Below are positions 17,635 to 26,481 of a stretch of DNA of 34,314 nt, one piece after another; positions within the stretch are counted from its first letter, which is position 1; each line of letters begins with the position of its first letter. Under the pieces are notes generated by a model. It was not told where the DNA came from. It ran no database searches and saw only the letters and a program-made list of their open reading frames with translations. The position numbers were made by a program, and so were the translations under genes. This DNA is from Chrysophaeum taylorii (taxonomy: Eukaryota; Sar; Pelagophyceae; Pelagomonadales; Pelagomonadaceae). Location: assembly GCA_029834535.1 (NCBI GenBank), contig JAQMWT010000284.1:1-34314 (forward strand), given 5' to 3'.

Positions 17635-18285
17635 CATTCGAGGTGGGGAGTCGCGCGGACCACCGCTCTCAGTGCAGATCATAGCAAGGTGACGCTATAC
17701 CTGGCCTGCGAGTTCCGCAAGAACAAGCCGTGCTGCCCGGCCAAGGCAAAGCTCGTTTACCGCATCGCTGCCGGTCAGGTTGAGCTCTACTTCAGCGGCG
17801 AGCACCAGAACCACGCCAGCGACCTCAGCGACACCCGGAAATGTCGAGGTCTCCCGCGACTACTCAAAGGCCCTATCCTAACGCGCTTCGCTGCCGACCC
17901 CAAACCCCGCGCCATACCCATCCGCCAGTGGCTCGTGGACACCGGCCTTATTTACAAGAACCAGTTCAAGTTGCACAAGGGCAACAACAATCGGAGGCAG
18001 CTGATGTGCTTCGTCCGCCGTATGCGCACAAAGCTGCTCAGTAGCCTGTCAGTGGGCGACATGGTCGCGTACACGGTCATGATGGTTGACAGTCGTGACC
18101 TTATCGCCCACGTTCTACACCTGCAGCTGTCCCAAATTCTGGCACTATTTATTACAAGTGCAAGCACGTTCTCGCTCTCGCCATCCGCCTCAAGCACGTT
18201 CAAGTCCCGGAAGACACGATCATCCTGCCCTTCCGCAAGCGCTGTTGTGGTCGCGGTGCCAAAGTGCACGGCGGAGAGGCGTTGA
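17620..18285 (+). pseudogene. MULE-like element: FLYWCH/WRKY-type zinc finger
   Basis: The part after the duplication reads as a DNA-binding zinc finger of the FLYWCH/WRKY-GCM1 type that precedes Mutator-like transposases. It has Cys at 17707, Cys-Cys followed by Pro-Ala-Lys at 17731-17745 (CCPAKAK), and HQNH at 17803-17814 after Gly-Glu. The following 80 residues (CRGLPRLLKGPIL... to MRTKLLSSL) resemble the link to the transposase. Instead of a DDE catalytic domain, the sequence passes within about 50 residues to a SWIM finger in another frame. The catalytic core therefore seems to have been deleted near 18050-18090. Confidence 0.55.
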
Positions 18286-18310
18286 GCGCGAACCTGCTCG
18301 ACATCGTGGC
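18086..18310 (+). pseudogene. MULE-like element: SWIM zinc finger (frameshifted)
   Basis: TFYTCSCPKFWHY (Cys codons at 18122 and 18128) in one frame is followed in the next by YKCKHVLALAIRLKHVQVP (Cys at 18159, His at 18165). Together they make the SWIM pattern C-x-C...C-x-H followed by a hydrophobic helix, usually found near the C-terminus of Mutator-like transposases. A frameshift lies between Tyr (18146) and Tyr (18153). After the finger the frame continues to an Ala run near 18305-18330. Confidence 0.65.
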
Positions 18311-18417
18311 CGCGGCCGCGGCCGCAACAAAGCCCGCTCCCGTTTCCCAACCTCGTCAATTCCCATTATTCCAGGCGCGTCTGCCAAACCACATCACCCC
18401 AACCCACCCCACACCAC

Positions 18418-18482
18418 CTCTCTTCGCCTGCCCCACGACTCGACGATGACCCCGACTAGGTCCCGCGTACTTATCTCCACCC
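18418..18482. repeat. Short segment shared with Helitron repeat C
   Basis: About 65 bp beginning CTCTCTTCGCCTGCCCCACG and including CCCCGACTAGGTCCCGCGTA recurs at about 26606-26670 inside Helitron repeat C with only a few changes. Copies A and B lack it. It lies in the non-coding right part of the MULE-like element. Confidence 0.75.
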
Positions 18483-18664
18483 CACACCACCTCTGTGCGC
18501 GTTCCTCTCATTAGAACGGTTTCGAGCGAGTCAGGGCAGGGTTGCAGCCACGTAACACCGTTAAGCACTTCATCCCAACAGGCGACTTCTTTTTATCCCA
18601 AGGGGTAACCCTAATTCTTTTATCCCTGGGTACGTAAATCATAATCCCAAGAGCGACCCGGCCC

Positions 18665-18674
18665 CCTCACGACG
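18665..18674. repeat. Right target-site duplication of the MULE-like element
   Basis: This is CCTCACGACG, identical to 14559-14568. Directly after it the Ty3-type element resumes with a poorly coding 270 bp before recognisable reverse transcriptase at 18941. Confidence 0.75.
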
Positions 18675-18940
18675 ACATGGTCATCCTCTGCCCGCGACGC
18701 CTCCGCAGTTAACCAGTCAATAGAGCATGAAAGTCACCCCTCCGACCATCGCGCATGTGGAGAAGGTGATGACTGACTGGGTTGCATTACAGATCACCCC
18801 GAGTTGGATGAGGACGAGAAATTGATGATGAAACATCTCATCTCGTGCTCGTGGGCGTTCTTTGACGACGTAATGAAACGCGTTGATTCACCTGAAGAGT
18901 CACGCTGTGGTTTAAAGAGGAGAATACAAACCCCATCAAA

Positions 18941-19890
18941 TTGTCGCCATCTCGGTTGTCAAAGGAAAAGATTGAATGCTTGAGACTTCAAATCGAAGAG
19001 TGGAGTCGAGACGGAGCTATCCGTCCCGCGAACTCTCCTTGGGGTTTTCCCGTCTTGATGCTACCTAAAAAGGGAGCGGAGCCTGGTACTTCCAATGCTT
19101 ACAGAGCAGCGGTCGACCTGCGGAGTCTTAACGAACTGCTCAAGGACGATAGTTGGCCGAGCGTAAGCATGGCAGATACGCTGATGTTTCTCATCGACAA
19201 ACTCCGTCGTTCCAGCCTGGATATCAGATGGTGATATCACAATTTGCGATTATCACTAGAGACACAAGATGTAGTCACTTTCACCAGTCCTTTGGGAGCG
19301 TACAGCTATATGCGCTTACCTTTGGGAGTCAAAACTGCTGGAAGTCTACTTTGCAAGCAGCTGAACACCGATGTGTCGAAGTGGTTGTATCGTGATTTAG
19401 TGGCATACGTTGACGAGATCTTGGCCGGGCTTACGAATACAAGGAGTCATTTGCAATGCATTGTTCAGGTCACTCCTCATCTTGCTTTGAAAGGGTACAT
19501 TACCAAAGTAAAGAAGATCAATTTTATGACGCTTCTCATTGAGTTCTGGGGACACTTGTCTACCCCGAACAGGCGTCTTCCTTCGCTTAGATCTCTAGAG
19601 GCCATTCGGCACATGCCAATCCCTGGTACCTTGCCAGATGCTGACCCCAAGAAGCAAGTGCGCCATTTCTTAGGAACGGGGAGTTTCTTTCGTCGATATG
19701 TGCGCAATTTCGCGGAAGTCACTGAGCCACTAAGACAGTTGACGTTGCCGGACGTAAAGTTCGAATGGACGAAAGAGTGTCAAGAAGCATGCTATGCAAT
19801 CATCGAAGCCATCGTAAGTTCCAAGGGAGTCTACCATCCTGACTACTCACCACCGTTCTACATCCGGGCTGACGCTTCTGCGCATGATTG
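18941..19890 (+). pseudogene. Ty3-type element: reverse transcriptase
   Basis: Ty3/gypsy reverse transcriptase landmarks are clear: EWSRDGAIRPANSPWGFPVLML, then the basic KK, then VDLRSLN and SSLDIR (first catalytic Asp). After a TGA at 19232-19234 the same frame continues with YHNLRL, FTSPLGAYSYMRLPLGVK and AYVDEILAG (19403-19429). The catalytic box should read Y-[VI]-D-D; here it is YVDE, so the second metal-binding Asp is replaced by Glu. The TGA sits where a Gly codon is usual (R-x-GYH), so a single GGA to TGA change could explain it. The thumb and connection (FLGTGSFFRRYVRNFA) follow. The domain is recognisable but not functional. Confidence 0.85.
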
Positions 19891-20262
19891 GGCGCTTACT
19901 TGTTTCAGAAAGTGCCAGACGTTGGAGATGATGGAAAAGAACGAGTGGAAGAGAGAATCATTGAGTACTGGAGTCGGACAGTGCCCAAATCGACGAGGAA
20001 GTACGATCCTCGTCGCTTGGAACTCCTAGCAGTGCTCTCCGCTCTTGAGGCCTTTCGCTTTTACATTGAAGGACATAAGACGAAATTGGAGACGGATCAC
20101 CGTAATCTGACGTTTCTGCGAAACACCAATCACTCATCTGGGCAGTTGGCGCGATGGGCTATGCGACTCGCCGCTTTCGATAGAGAGCTCGGATGTAAAC
20201 CTGGAACTCGCCCGGCATGCGTATTCCTGACTTGTTGTCGCGCAATCCGATCGATAAGTTGA
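19840..20262 (+). pseudogene. Ty3-type element: RNase H
   Basis: The start YIRADASAHDWAL is still in the reverse transcriptase frame. The rest (from about 19890) is in the next frame: EYWSRTVPKSTRKYDPRRLE, LLAVLSALEAFRFYIEG and TDHRNLTFL. These match the Ty3/gypsy RNase H pattern with catalytic D...E...D (ADAS, RLELLA, TDH). A frameshift near 19890 and another near 20215 break it. RNase H removes the RNA template during reverse transcription. Confidence 0.8.
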
Positions 20263-20448
20263 TCGAGCAGGACGAAGACGGAGAGCCGATCAATGAAGCC
20301 TATTTGATCTTCCAGGAGATTCCATCTGACGTAGAAGGTGCAGCTTGTTCACCTTCTCACCAGAGACGATACCTTTGCCGGTGGAGAATACGACTACTGA
20401 AGCCCTTGCAGCGGTTAGTTGGTTAGCTAGTTAGTAGAGCGTCAGAAT
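20217..20448 (+). pseudogene. Ty3-type element: RNase H to integrase linker
   Basis: MRIPDLLSRNPID corresponds to the usual end of RNase H (A-D-x-LSR). The frame then becomes acidic and ends at 20426. At 20411-20437 there is a GTTAGTTGGTTAGCTAGTTA stretch resembling the SINE tail, but no SINE body is next to it. The integrase frame follows at 20449. Confidence 0.6.
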
Positions 20449-21712
20449 ATGCAACCGCCTCAATTTGCGTACGAGTCCGAACCGGTGGATCCAATCGAAC
20501 GTCTTCCCTTTGCCGTTCAAGCTGAGGACGAGATCACTCTCGAAGAAATAGCTAAGGAGCAGGCCGAGGATGAAACTTGCAAGCGAATTCGTCAAAGTCT
20601 CGACTCAGGACATAAGGAACAGAACGAGCAGTCACCGGTGTCGTACGAAGTCGAAAATGGCGTTTTGTACAAGGTTGATGATTCGGAATCCCGACGTCTT
20701 ATTGTGGTACTTCAGTCAATGCGAGAGCGCGTGATTGCTATGCACCACCGAGGTTTGTTCGGAGGTCATGTAGAACGCAATTCGACATCGAGGCAGATCC
20801 TAGAGCGGAATTGGATGCCGAACGTCCCGTCTTCGGTCAATGAGTCCAAAACGCTTGTGTTATCTGTCAAAGGTCCGATCCACCGTCTCGAAGCGCCATG
20901 GTTGATCTGTCAACCAAATAGCATATGAGATTGCGGTGTATTGGGTATGGATCTTATTGGGCCCTTGCAAGGTGCCGATTTATATACGTATATCCTCGTG
21001 ATGCACGATACGGCCTCGCACTTTCTCAAATTGGCATTGATCAATACCAAGCATATTATGCTATTTTGAATGCATTCGTCGATAAGATCCTGCTCGAAGG
21101 ATGTCTCCCAAGGTGCATAGTCACGGACAATGGAAATGAGTTCGCAAATAAGTTGTTCCGAACATTCGTTCGTCATTTCAATGTTCGTTACCGGACTACA
21201 ATACCATATCACCCTCAGAGCCATCATACCGAGCGTGTCAATCGATTCACTAAAGCGTTTCTACGTGCCGCGATCGAGGAGCAGCGGCAACCTGATTGGT
21301 CTGTTTTACTTACGTACGTTAATCTCGCCTTTCATGATGCGTACTGGCAAGCAGCCTCTGCTGCCACCGGACTACAATATCATGAGCGACCATCGCGGCC
21401 TGCCTCAGTCGCGTCAGCAGATCTCGATAGACTTCAAGAACAAGTTTGAACTCTACAGTCAACTCGTTGCACGAGCCCACCAAAAATCTCAGGAAAGCCA
21501 GAAGATCAACTACGATGCGAACCAGATCGACATCCAGTTCTCTCCTGGCGATTATGTTTAGCGTTTTGCGCCTAAGACGCGTCACAAGTTGCGACCGATC
21601 TGGCGCGGTCCATACATGTCACCGACAAGACTCCCTCTGTTGTTTACGAACTTAAGGACGTGAACCACGACGATGCCGAACCCGTTGTGGTGTCTGTGCA
21701 GCAGATTATTTG
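20449..21712 (+). pseudogene. Ty3-type element: integrase with GPY/F-like end (multiple frameshifts)
   Basis: The N-terminal zinc finger is present as MHHRGLFGGH (about 20740) and, in another frame, CVICQ (20856-20870), giving the HHCC set. The core follows in pieces: GMDLIGPL (first Asp, about 20944), IVTDNGNEF (second Asp, about 21118) and YHPQSHHTERVNRF (catalytic Glu, about 21210). After another frameshift come an Arg/Gln-rich helix (ARAHQKSQESQ), FSPGDYV, and PIWRGPY (about 21597-21617), the GPY/F landmark of chromovirus-type integrase ends. At least five frame changes and one stop (21559-21561) are needed to read it. All three catalytic residues are still encoded. Confidence 0.8.
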
Positions 21713-22204
21713 AAAGTGCCGATGATTGACACTTCTTCAGCTCCTCTGCACTTACCTTCGGATCGCGACCGCTTCAAGCATGGCAAATTCGCAATCTTTA
21801 GGGTCAAAGAACGATCCAACGTTTGGAAGATGGGCATCTACGTTGCCGAAGTCTACAAAGATTACGATCACGAAAATGATACAGCTGCGCTTCATTATTT
21901 TGCCGACTTAGGTCCACGCGACGATCCTCGCGTTTTCGATCCCACAAAGCCTCTAGGCGATCGACTCTTAAGACCAGAATACAAAGACCTTGACGGTCTT
22001 AGTTTTACTCGTCTTTCGAGCGAACATGGATGGTTGTGAACCCTGCGTATCTGATTTCTGACCCGAAGAAATCGATGTTCTTGTCAGTAACTTCAACCTC
22101 CACAGCAACAAAGTTCCTGCTGATGTCGCTGAACGAGCTTACCGTGCCATTCGTGAGCGCGACCTTCGTCACCCTCGAAGTCTAGGACGACTTCAACTTG
22201 AGTA
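21710..22204 (+). pseudogene. Ty3-type element: C-terminal unassigned domain
   Basis: The frame 21710-22039 encodes GKFAIFRVKERSNVWKMGIY followed by an acidic hinge and HYFADLGP. The pattern of short beta strands with a buried Trp suggests a small barrel that could replace the chromodomain found at this place in chromoviruses. I cannot assign it to a family. After a frameshift near 22040 a helix (VPADVAERAYRAIRERDL) ends at TAG 22202-22204. Purine-rich GAGTAGGGGG overlaps the stop and could be the polypurine tract, but no LTR pair was found. Confidence 0.45.
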
Positions 22205-23420
22205 GGGGGCTCCTGTGGCGGGAACGCCCTTCCCTCCACTTACCCGCCCGTTGCCTTGAACTTGGTGATGTCACCCTGACATCTCCACCAGTTTTTCCTC
22301 GGATACGTATGTACCGAGAACCTGTGTTGCCCTTGCCAATCTTGGCATATCTTGCTTGCTTTTTCTTGGAATCGATTGATTCTTGCCTAATCCCTTATAA
22401 TTCTTGATTTGTCCAACCTCAGGGCGATGCGTGCGTAAGCACCGGGTTGGGCGTGTGGTGGAACCACCCGCAGTTCGGACATTTTGAAAGGTCGCATTGT
22501 GACCGCCGGTCCGGCTACGAGGGGCGGGTGAAGAAGTTTCGGCCACACCGCCCCGCTCATCGCAAGCCACGACCTCAATAAGGTGACGACGTTTCACAAC
22601 TTGTAGGACGGCCTCGAGCCTCCTCTTCCGCTCGCCGTCACCACCTACGAGCGAGATGTACTTAGCAGATTTGAACATATTACTTTTAAGTTCGCCGTCC
22701 TTTGTAGTGAACGGATGCGATAAAGTTGCCCAACAAGGTCTTAGCAAATATTGCAACTTCGATCCTGCAGAGAACGGCCCTTATGTGGTGCTAAGTTGGG
22801 ACTTTCCGAGGACTTGTGGGCGAGTGTCAAAGAAGGAGGGGGGAGGCTAGAGAATCCGGGTAAGGCCTGTGGAGTAAGAGTTACTGCGGGGGGGAGGGTC
22901 CGGCGGCGAAAGGCGCAACGGCCACGGTACGTTCCGTTACGCTGCGCTCGTGGGCACCAGGGTAGTGGTAGCGGCAACGCGTAGCGGAGCGTCGTAACTC
23001 GTAACAGTTTTGGTAGCGAGGTTTCGTATCGTCCCAACCCTGATCTTACCCTAGTTCGGGCTTAGTGCGGCCCACATTGGCCGTGTGAAACTTGTAGACT
23101 CCAAACGCATTTCACCAACATACCCAACCGCGCGCTGCCGGCCGCACCAGAGCAGAACAGAGCCGCTATGCAAGGTCGCGGAACTGTCATTACACATCCC
23201 TGGAGAGGGCACTGAGAGATTAGGACCTAGAGCGGGATATTGGAGCATCCCAGAATTGCAGGATTGCAGACGGCTGTCGAGATAACGCGTCGAGAACTGC
23301 GTCGAAAATGGCCTCGGGTGCGCATCGAGTCCAACTTCAAAGAGTGTGGCCTTTAGAGAGGCAACAGAAGGGAAGGAACAGGGGTCGCCTGGGATATATG
23401 GATTAGAATCAGAGACATGT
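22205..23420. other. Gene-poor stretch, possible retroelement 3' end
   Basis: There is no confident gene. A minus-strand frame (22756-22271, 161 codons) has a coherent-looking N-terminal half with KYISLVGGDGERKRRLEAV and VLQVVKRRHLIEVV, but the rest is low-complexity and no family is recognised. Around 22935-23005 the sequence can form an imperfect hairpin (GTTACGCTGCGCTC against GAGCGTCGTAAC). If the Ty3-type element has a 3' LTR it should begin just after 22204, but I could not match it to any sequence upstream of Gag. Confidence 0.3.
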
Positions 23421-23895
23421 CTACTTTTTGGCTCGGACCAGTTTCTTGGTCATGACGACAGGTTTGGGTCCCGTTATGCACTTGTAGTAGAGGACACCGT
23501 CTTTGGGTTTGGAGATAGTGATTGCGTAGGGCATCATTTGGGGTTTCTTTTCCATCACACCCGTGATTTCCAGGCCATTGTCAGTCGTGACCTGCAGCAC
23601 TTTCATCCAGCATCGCACCTAAACTCACCATAGTAAAGGTGATAGGAGTTCCATCCGGGGCTTTGTTGAGGACAGCCACGCCGAATTTCCAGGTGGTCGT
23701 CATTTTTGAGAAAGCTGTGGGCATCGTGACAGTCATGCCGTTGTCGATTGCTTTGAAGGTCATTGTCCCGGTCCGGAAGAACGTATTCATCGTCGCCGCC
23801 ACCACCGATGGCATCCCCGCTAGTTTAAGATACTCGTCGAACCCCGTCGTTTCGACGTTATCGTATTTCCCCTCGATCGCCTTGACGGTGTCCAT
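23421..23895 (-). CDS. Fatty-acid-binding-protein-like gene with a 37-bp intron
   Basis: Exon 1 (23895-23629, 89 codons) and exon 2 (23591-23421, 56 codons plus TAG) join in frame across a GTGAGT...CTGCAG intron at 23628-23592. The 145-residue product begins MDTVKAIEGKYDNVE. G-x-Y followed by GFDEYLKLA fits the FABP family signature with one mismatch. Alternating strands follow, and the end MTKKLVRAKK matches the usual final strand position. FABPs (127-140 residues) are small cytosolic beta barrels that carry fatty acids or retinoids. The ATG at 23895 is chosen because it gives the family N-terminus; an AG (TTTCACACAG) directly before it could be a 3' splice site of a 5' UTR intron. No stop or frameshift is seen, so this may be an intact host gene. 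Codon use and context differ from the flanking repeats. Confidence 0.7.
23592..23628 (-). other. 37-bp spliceosomal intron in the FABP-like gene
   Basis: On the minus strand it begins GTGAGT and ends TGCTGCAG. Without removal the exon 1 frame runs into a stop soon after the junction. With removal the conserved FABP strands on both sides join in phase 0. At 37 bp it is close to the lower limit for ordinary spliceosomal introns. A possible branch site is GCTGGATGA in its middle, but this is weak. Confidence 0.7.
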
Positions 23896-24000
23896 CCTGT
23901 GTGAAATCACGTCAGAACAGATTCAAATTGAAGATGCGGAAGTAGCTGGGGGCTTTGTAGCAGTTAAAACTAGGGAATTCAGGAATTAGGGAGGGCACGA

Positions 24001-24009
24001 GATATAAAA
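24001..24009 (+). promoter_or_regulatory. TATA-like box
   Basis: ATATAAAAG followed by GGTGGG on the plus strand could serve a plus-strand transcript reaching the frame at 24303. GAGGTAAG at about 24050 could be a first splice donor. It is a single motif with no supporting evidence. Confidence 0.25.
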
Positions 24010-24302
24010 GGGTGGGAAGCCAAAAACATGTGACAGGACAAGATTGCAGAGGTAAGAGGCCCGACCGTGTGAGCTCAAGCTCGCCAGCCTTATAACACCA
24101 GAAGACCAGAGTTAGGCCTAGCCAAAACCCTCGTTTACTCGTGCACGCGAGCTTGGGGTTGTCCGAGCCGATTTGGCAGCGAACGACCTCGCGGCGGGAA
24201 CGGTCGGGTCCCGGGCGGTGTCGCGATCGGCGGCGGTGTCAAGCTTTCGACAGATCGGGGACTACCGAAGCGGTCACACGTTGCCTATACCTTCGGACAG
24301 CC

Positions 24303-24521
24303 ATGGCTACCGGCACCGATCCATCTTCGTCGGCCCAGAACACCGACCTGGTCGTGTTGAGCATTGGTCAAGCATATCAGATCACGCACGCCGCCAAGGC
24401 CGAACTCGCCGAGCCGCTTCGTCAGAAGTTTGACTCGTGGACATCAACGAACCTTCCCAGGGCCGGCGTTGACACCGAACTCGACGGCCTCATCCGCAAG
24501 CACGGCCTCAAGCGTGCTTGA
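24303..24521 (+). CDS. Hypothetical 72-residue protein
   Basis: The frame from ATG 24303 to TGA 24519-24521 starts MATGTDPSSSAQNTD. The following segment is helical and charged (AYQITHAAKAELAEPLRQKF) and ends in a basic LIRKHGLKRA. No family is recognised. GC-rich third positions resemble coding sequence. It lies about 300 bp downstream of the TATA-like box. It could be a first exon of a longer gene, since related open stretches continue in other frames to about 24985. Confidence 0.35.
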   Translation: MATGTDPSSSAQNTDLVVLSIGQAYQITHAAKAELAEPLRQKFDSWTSTNLPRAGVDTELDGLIRKHGLKRA

Positions 24522-24769
24522 AGATGAGGCTCGATCTGGTCACCGTGTCCTTCGATGGCGACACTCATAAGGTCTTGGACAGCCACTCTGCCAGGCTCGG
24601 CGACGCGGAGTCTGTTGTTGAGGTGGTCCTCGATAGATTTGCTAGCAGCTATTCTGCACCGAAACTCCTCGCTCTCCATGTTCGAGGTTATCGTGGCACG
24701 CCACCGATACGATGGTGACCCGACTGATTGCCACGCGCGTCGAACTCGAGGTGAAATTCCGCAGCGATT

Positions 24770-24984
24770 TTCACCACTGATTGGCTGATCTCGGAGCGCA
24801 CGTGGGGGTACTGCGGTGCCAACTATCCAGGCGCTGCGTTGATGTTCTCGTTCATCGAGCGTGACACCTATGAGATCATCACGCAGATGCTTCCCGACCA
24901 CGAGCACCCGGACCTTGCCGCCGGCACTCCACCGGCTCGCCCAGTCCTAGATGACCGCCGCGCGGGTTCTGTCTATAACCTATA
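24770..24984 (+). pseudogene. Unrecognised open segment with Trp/Tyr/Cys-rich start
   Basis: A frame without ATG is open from about 24776 to TAA 24982-24984. It encodes TDWLISERTWGYCGANYPGA, then an acidic helix (IERDTYEIITQML) and a Pro-rich end. The residue mix looks like real protein rather than noise. It may be a downstream exon or a frame-shifted continuation of the hypothetical gene at 24303. Function unknown. Confidence 0.3.
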
Positions 24985-26443
24985 AGCCTGGCAGCTTCTG
25001 CCAAGACGCACTCGGCTGGCAATGGCAACGTCGGCGCACGTGATGTCGGAGGCGGGACAGGGGCTTGAGCGTTGGTCCTGTTTCGCCACGCCTTGACGAG
25101 GGGCCGAGGGAATGGGCTCCCGCTCTCAGGTGCGTAGTTCGCCGGTCGCGACACGCTGCCATCGAGCGTCGAGCTGATGGCGAAGGCGGTGGGCGGAGAC
25201 GACGCTCGGGGGATGGAACCAAGACGAATACAGTGCCGTCGGCGCGACTGCAGCGCATATTCCAGCTAGTCCGCAACGCCGAAGAGCCAGGCGAGAAGAG
25301 CAGATCCATGACGTCGGTGGTCGCGCCGTCGGCCACGGCGCGTTGGAATTCTTCGGTCAGCGCCTTCGCCGAGTACCATCAGGCTCTCGCCGAGGCCGTG
25401 AGCGCCGTCACCAGCCGGAAGACTAACGGGCCCTAGTGCGACAAGCGCTTTGGACCACCCTCGACACGTGTTTCCTCGCCCATGACGCAAGCCCGCAGCT
25501 CCGGCAGTTCCTTGTTGCGGACGAGCCAAGCGACCGCGGCGGCGAATTCCGATGCCGAGCCACACAGGATCGTCGAGTCGACGAGTTCGATGAGCTCCCG
25601 ACATGCCGGGAGCACGGTTTCGCTCACGTCGTCGTCGTCCAAGCGCAAGACCGAGCTGGTGGCGCCCACGTTGAAATACGCCACGAGCATCGCGAGGATT
25701 GACTCCCATTGCTCGACGATCGGACGCTCGACCTTACACTGCTGCCGCGGCTGGAACGCATAGGTCATGTTGTTGATGGTGGTTACGTATAACATGGTCT
25801 TCTTGTCGTAGATACCTTTGGTGCGACCATGCTCGATGCTGTGCGCGGTGATGCCGCGGTGGATCAGCTCCTGGATGATCGACTTGGAGACCTTGTTGAA
25901 AGACCACCAGTCACACGGTGATAACCTGGGAATCGGCGGTTGGAAGTTGCTGGCGGAACATGACACTTTGGACAACGAGCGAGCGACCACGAAGTCTCGA
26001 CCGACGAAAGGGCCACGGACGATGCGGAAGAGCTCGGCGAGCCGTAGCTAGGCCCAAACAAGCACCTTGGACCGCATATGTGGCCCGAGATCACTGCGGC
26101 TTGACACACCATGCCTCCGGCGACCATATAGGGCCGCCACCGACCGAGGTGGGCCTCAAAAACTGGGTCGGAGCCGGTGAGGCCCTCGGGTACACCATGG
26201 ACGAGTGAGATAGGGTCTCCGACCCACTTTCCACCCATTTCTCGCGGAGCGCGACCCAATACTAGCATCTACAAATAACGGCACCGTTCGACGCCGCGAC
26301 GGTTAACTCGCCATTCCTGCGTCGTAGCGTCGCCAAACAAGTTGTCGAGGAAGGTCCTGACATCGGTCGAGACATCCCCGTCGCCCGTTGCCTCCGTCGA
26401 CCCGGGTGCGCCGACTCCACCGCCGCCAGACTGGACCATAATT
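24980..26443 (-). pseudogene. Decayed unrecognised minus-strand gene
   Basis: Three pieces lie on one strand. The first (26443 to about 25864) starts MVQSGGGGVGAPGS and has a TAG at 26269-26271, after which the same frame continues. The second, in another frame (25990-25433), has a coherent segment with SIIQELIHRGITAHSIEHGR and a KGIYDKKTML strand. The third is in the same frame as the second after a TAG near 25435 and a TGA near 25393, and includes WYSAKALTEEFQRAVADG. The continuity of protein-like sequence across the stops suggests a real gene that has decayed. No domain is recognised; the Tyr/Trp and helix content argue for a globular protein. Confidence 0.35.
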
Positions 26444-26481
26444 AGTGGCCGGCGCGGCCTTTGGTTGAAAGTAAAAAAAAA

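Larger units (their letters stand above)
14569..18664. mobile_element. MULE-like DNA transposon with nested insertions
   Basis: The ends are inverted repeats beginning GGG. The outer 35 bp (14569-14603 against 18630-18664 reversed) match at about 24 of 35 ungapped, rising to near identity at TTTACGTAC. The repeat continues inward at 16792-16839 against 18584-18631 reversed, with 35 of 48 identical ungapped, starting ACCCAGGGAT and ending AAGAAGTC. The left inverted repeat is split by 14604-16791, which contains a SINE-like fragment and two Helitron repeats. Without that insert the element is about 1.9 kb. A 10-bp duplication flanks it. It codes for zinc-finger and SWIM sequences typical of Mutator-like transposases but lacks the catalytic middle, so it is a defective or non-autonomous copy. 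Confidence 0.75.

Noticed and set aside
20411..20437. GTTAGTTGGTTAGCTAGTTAG stretch as a fifth SINE copy
   Set aside because: Only the tail-like simple repeat is present, without any body sequence or target duplication.
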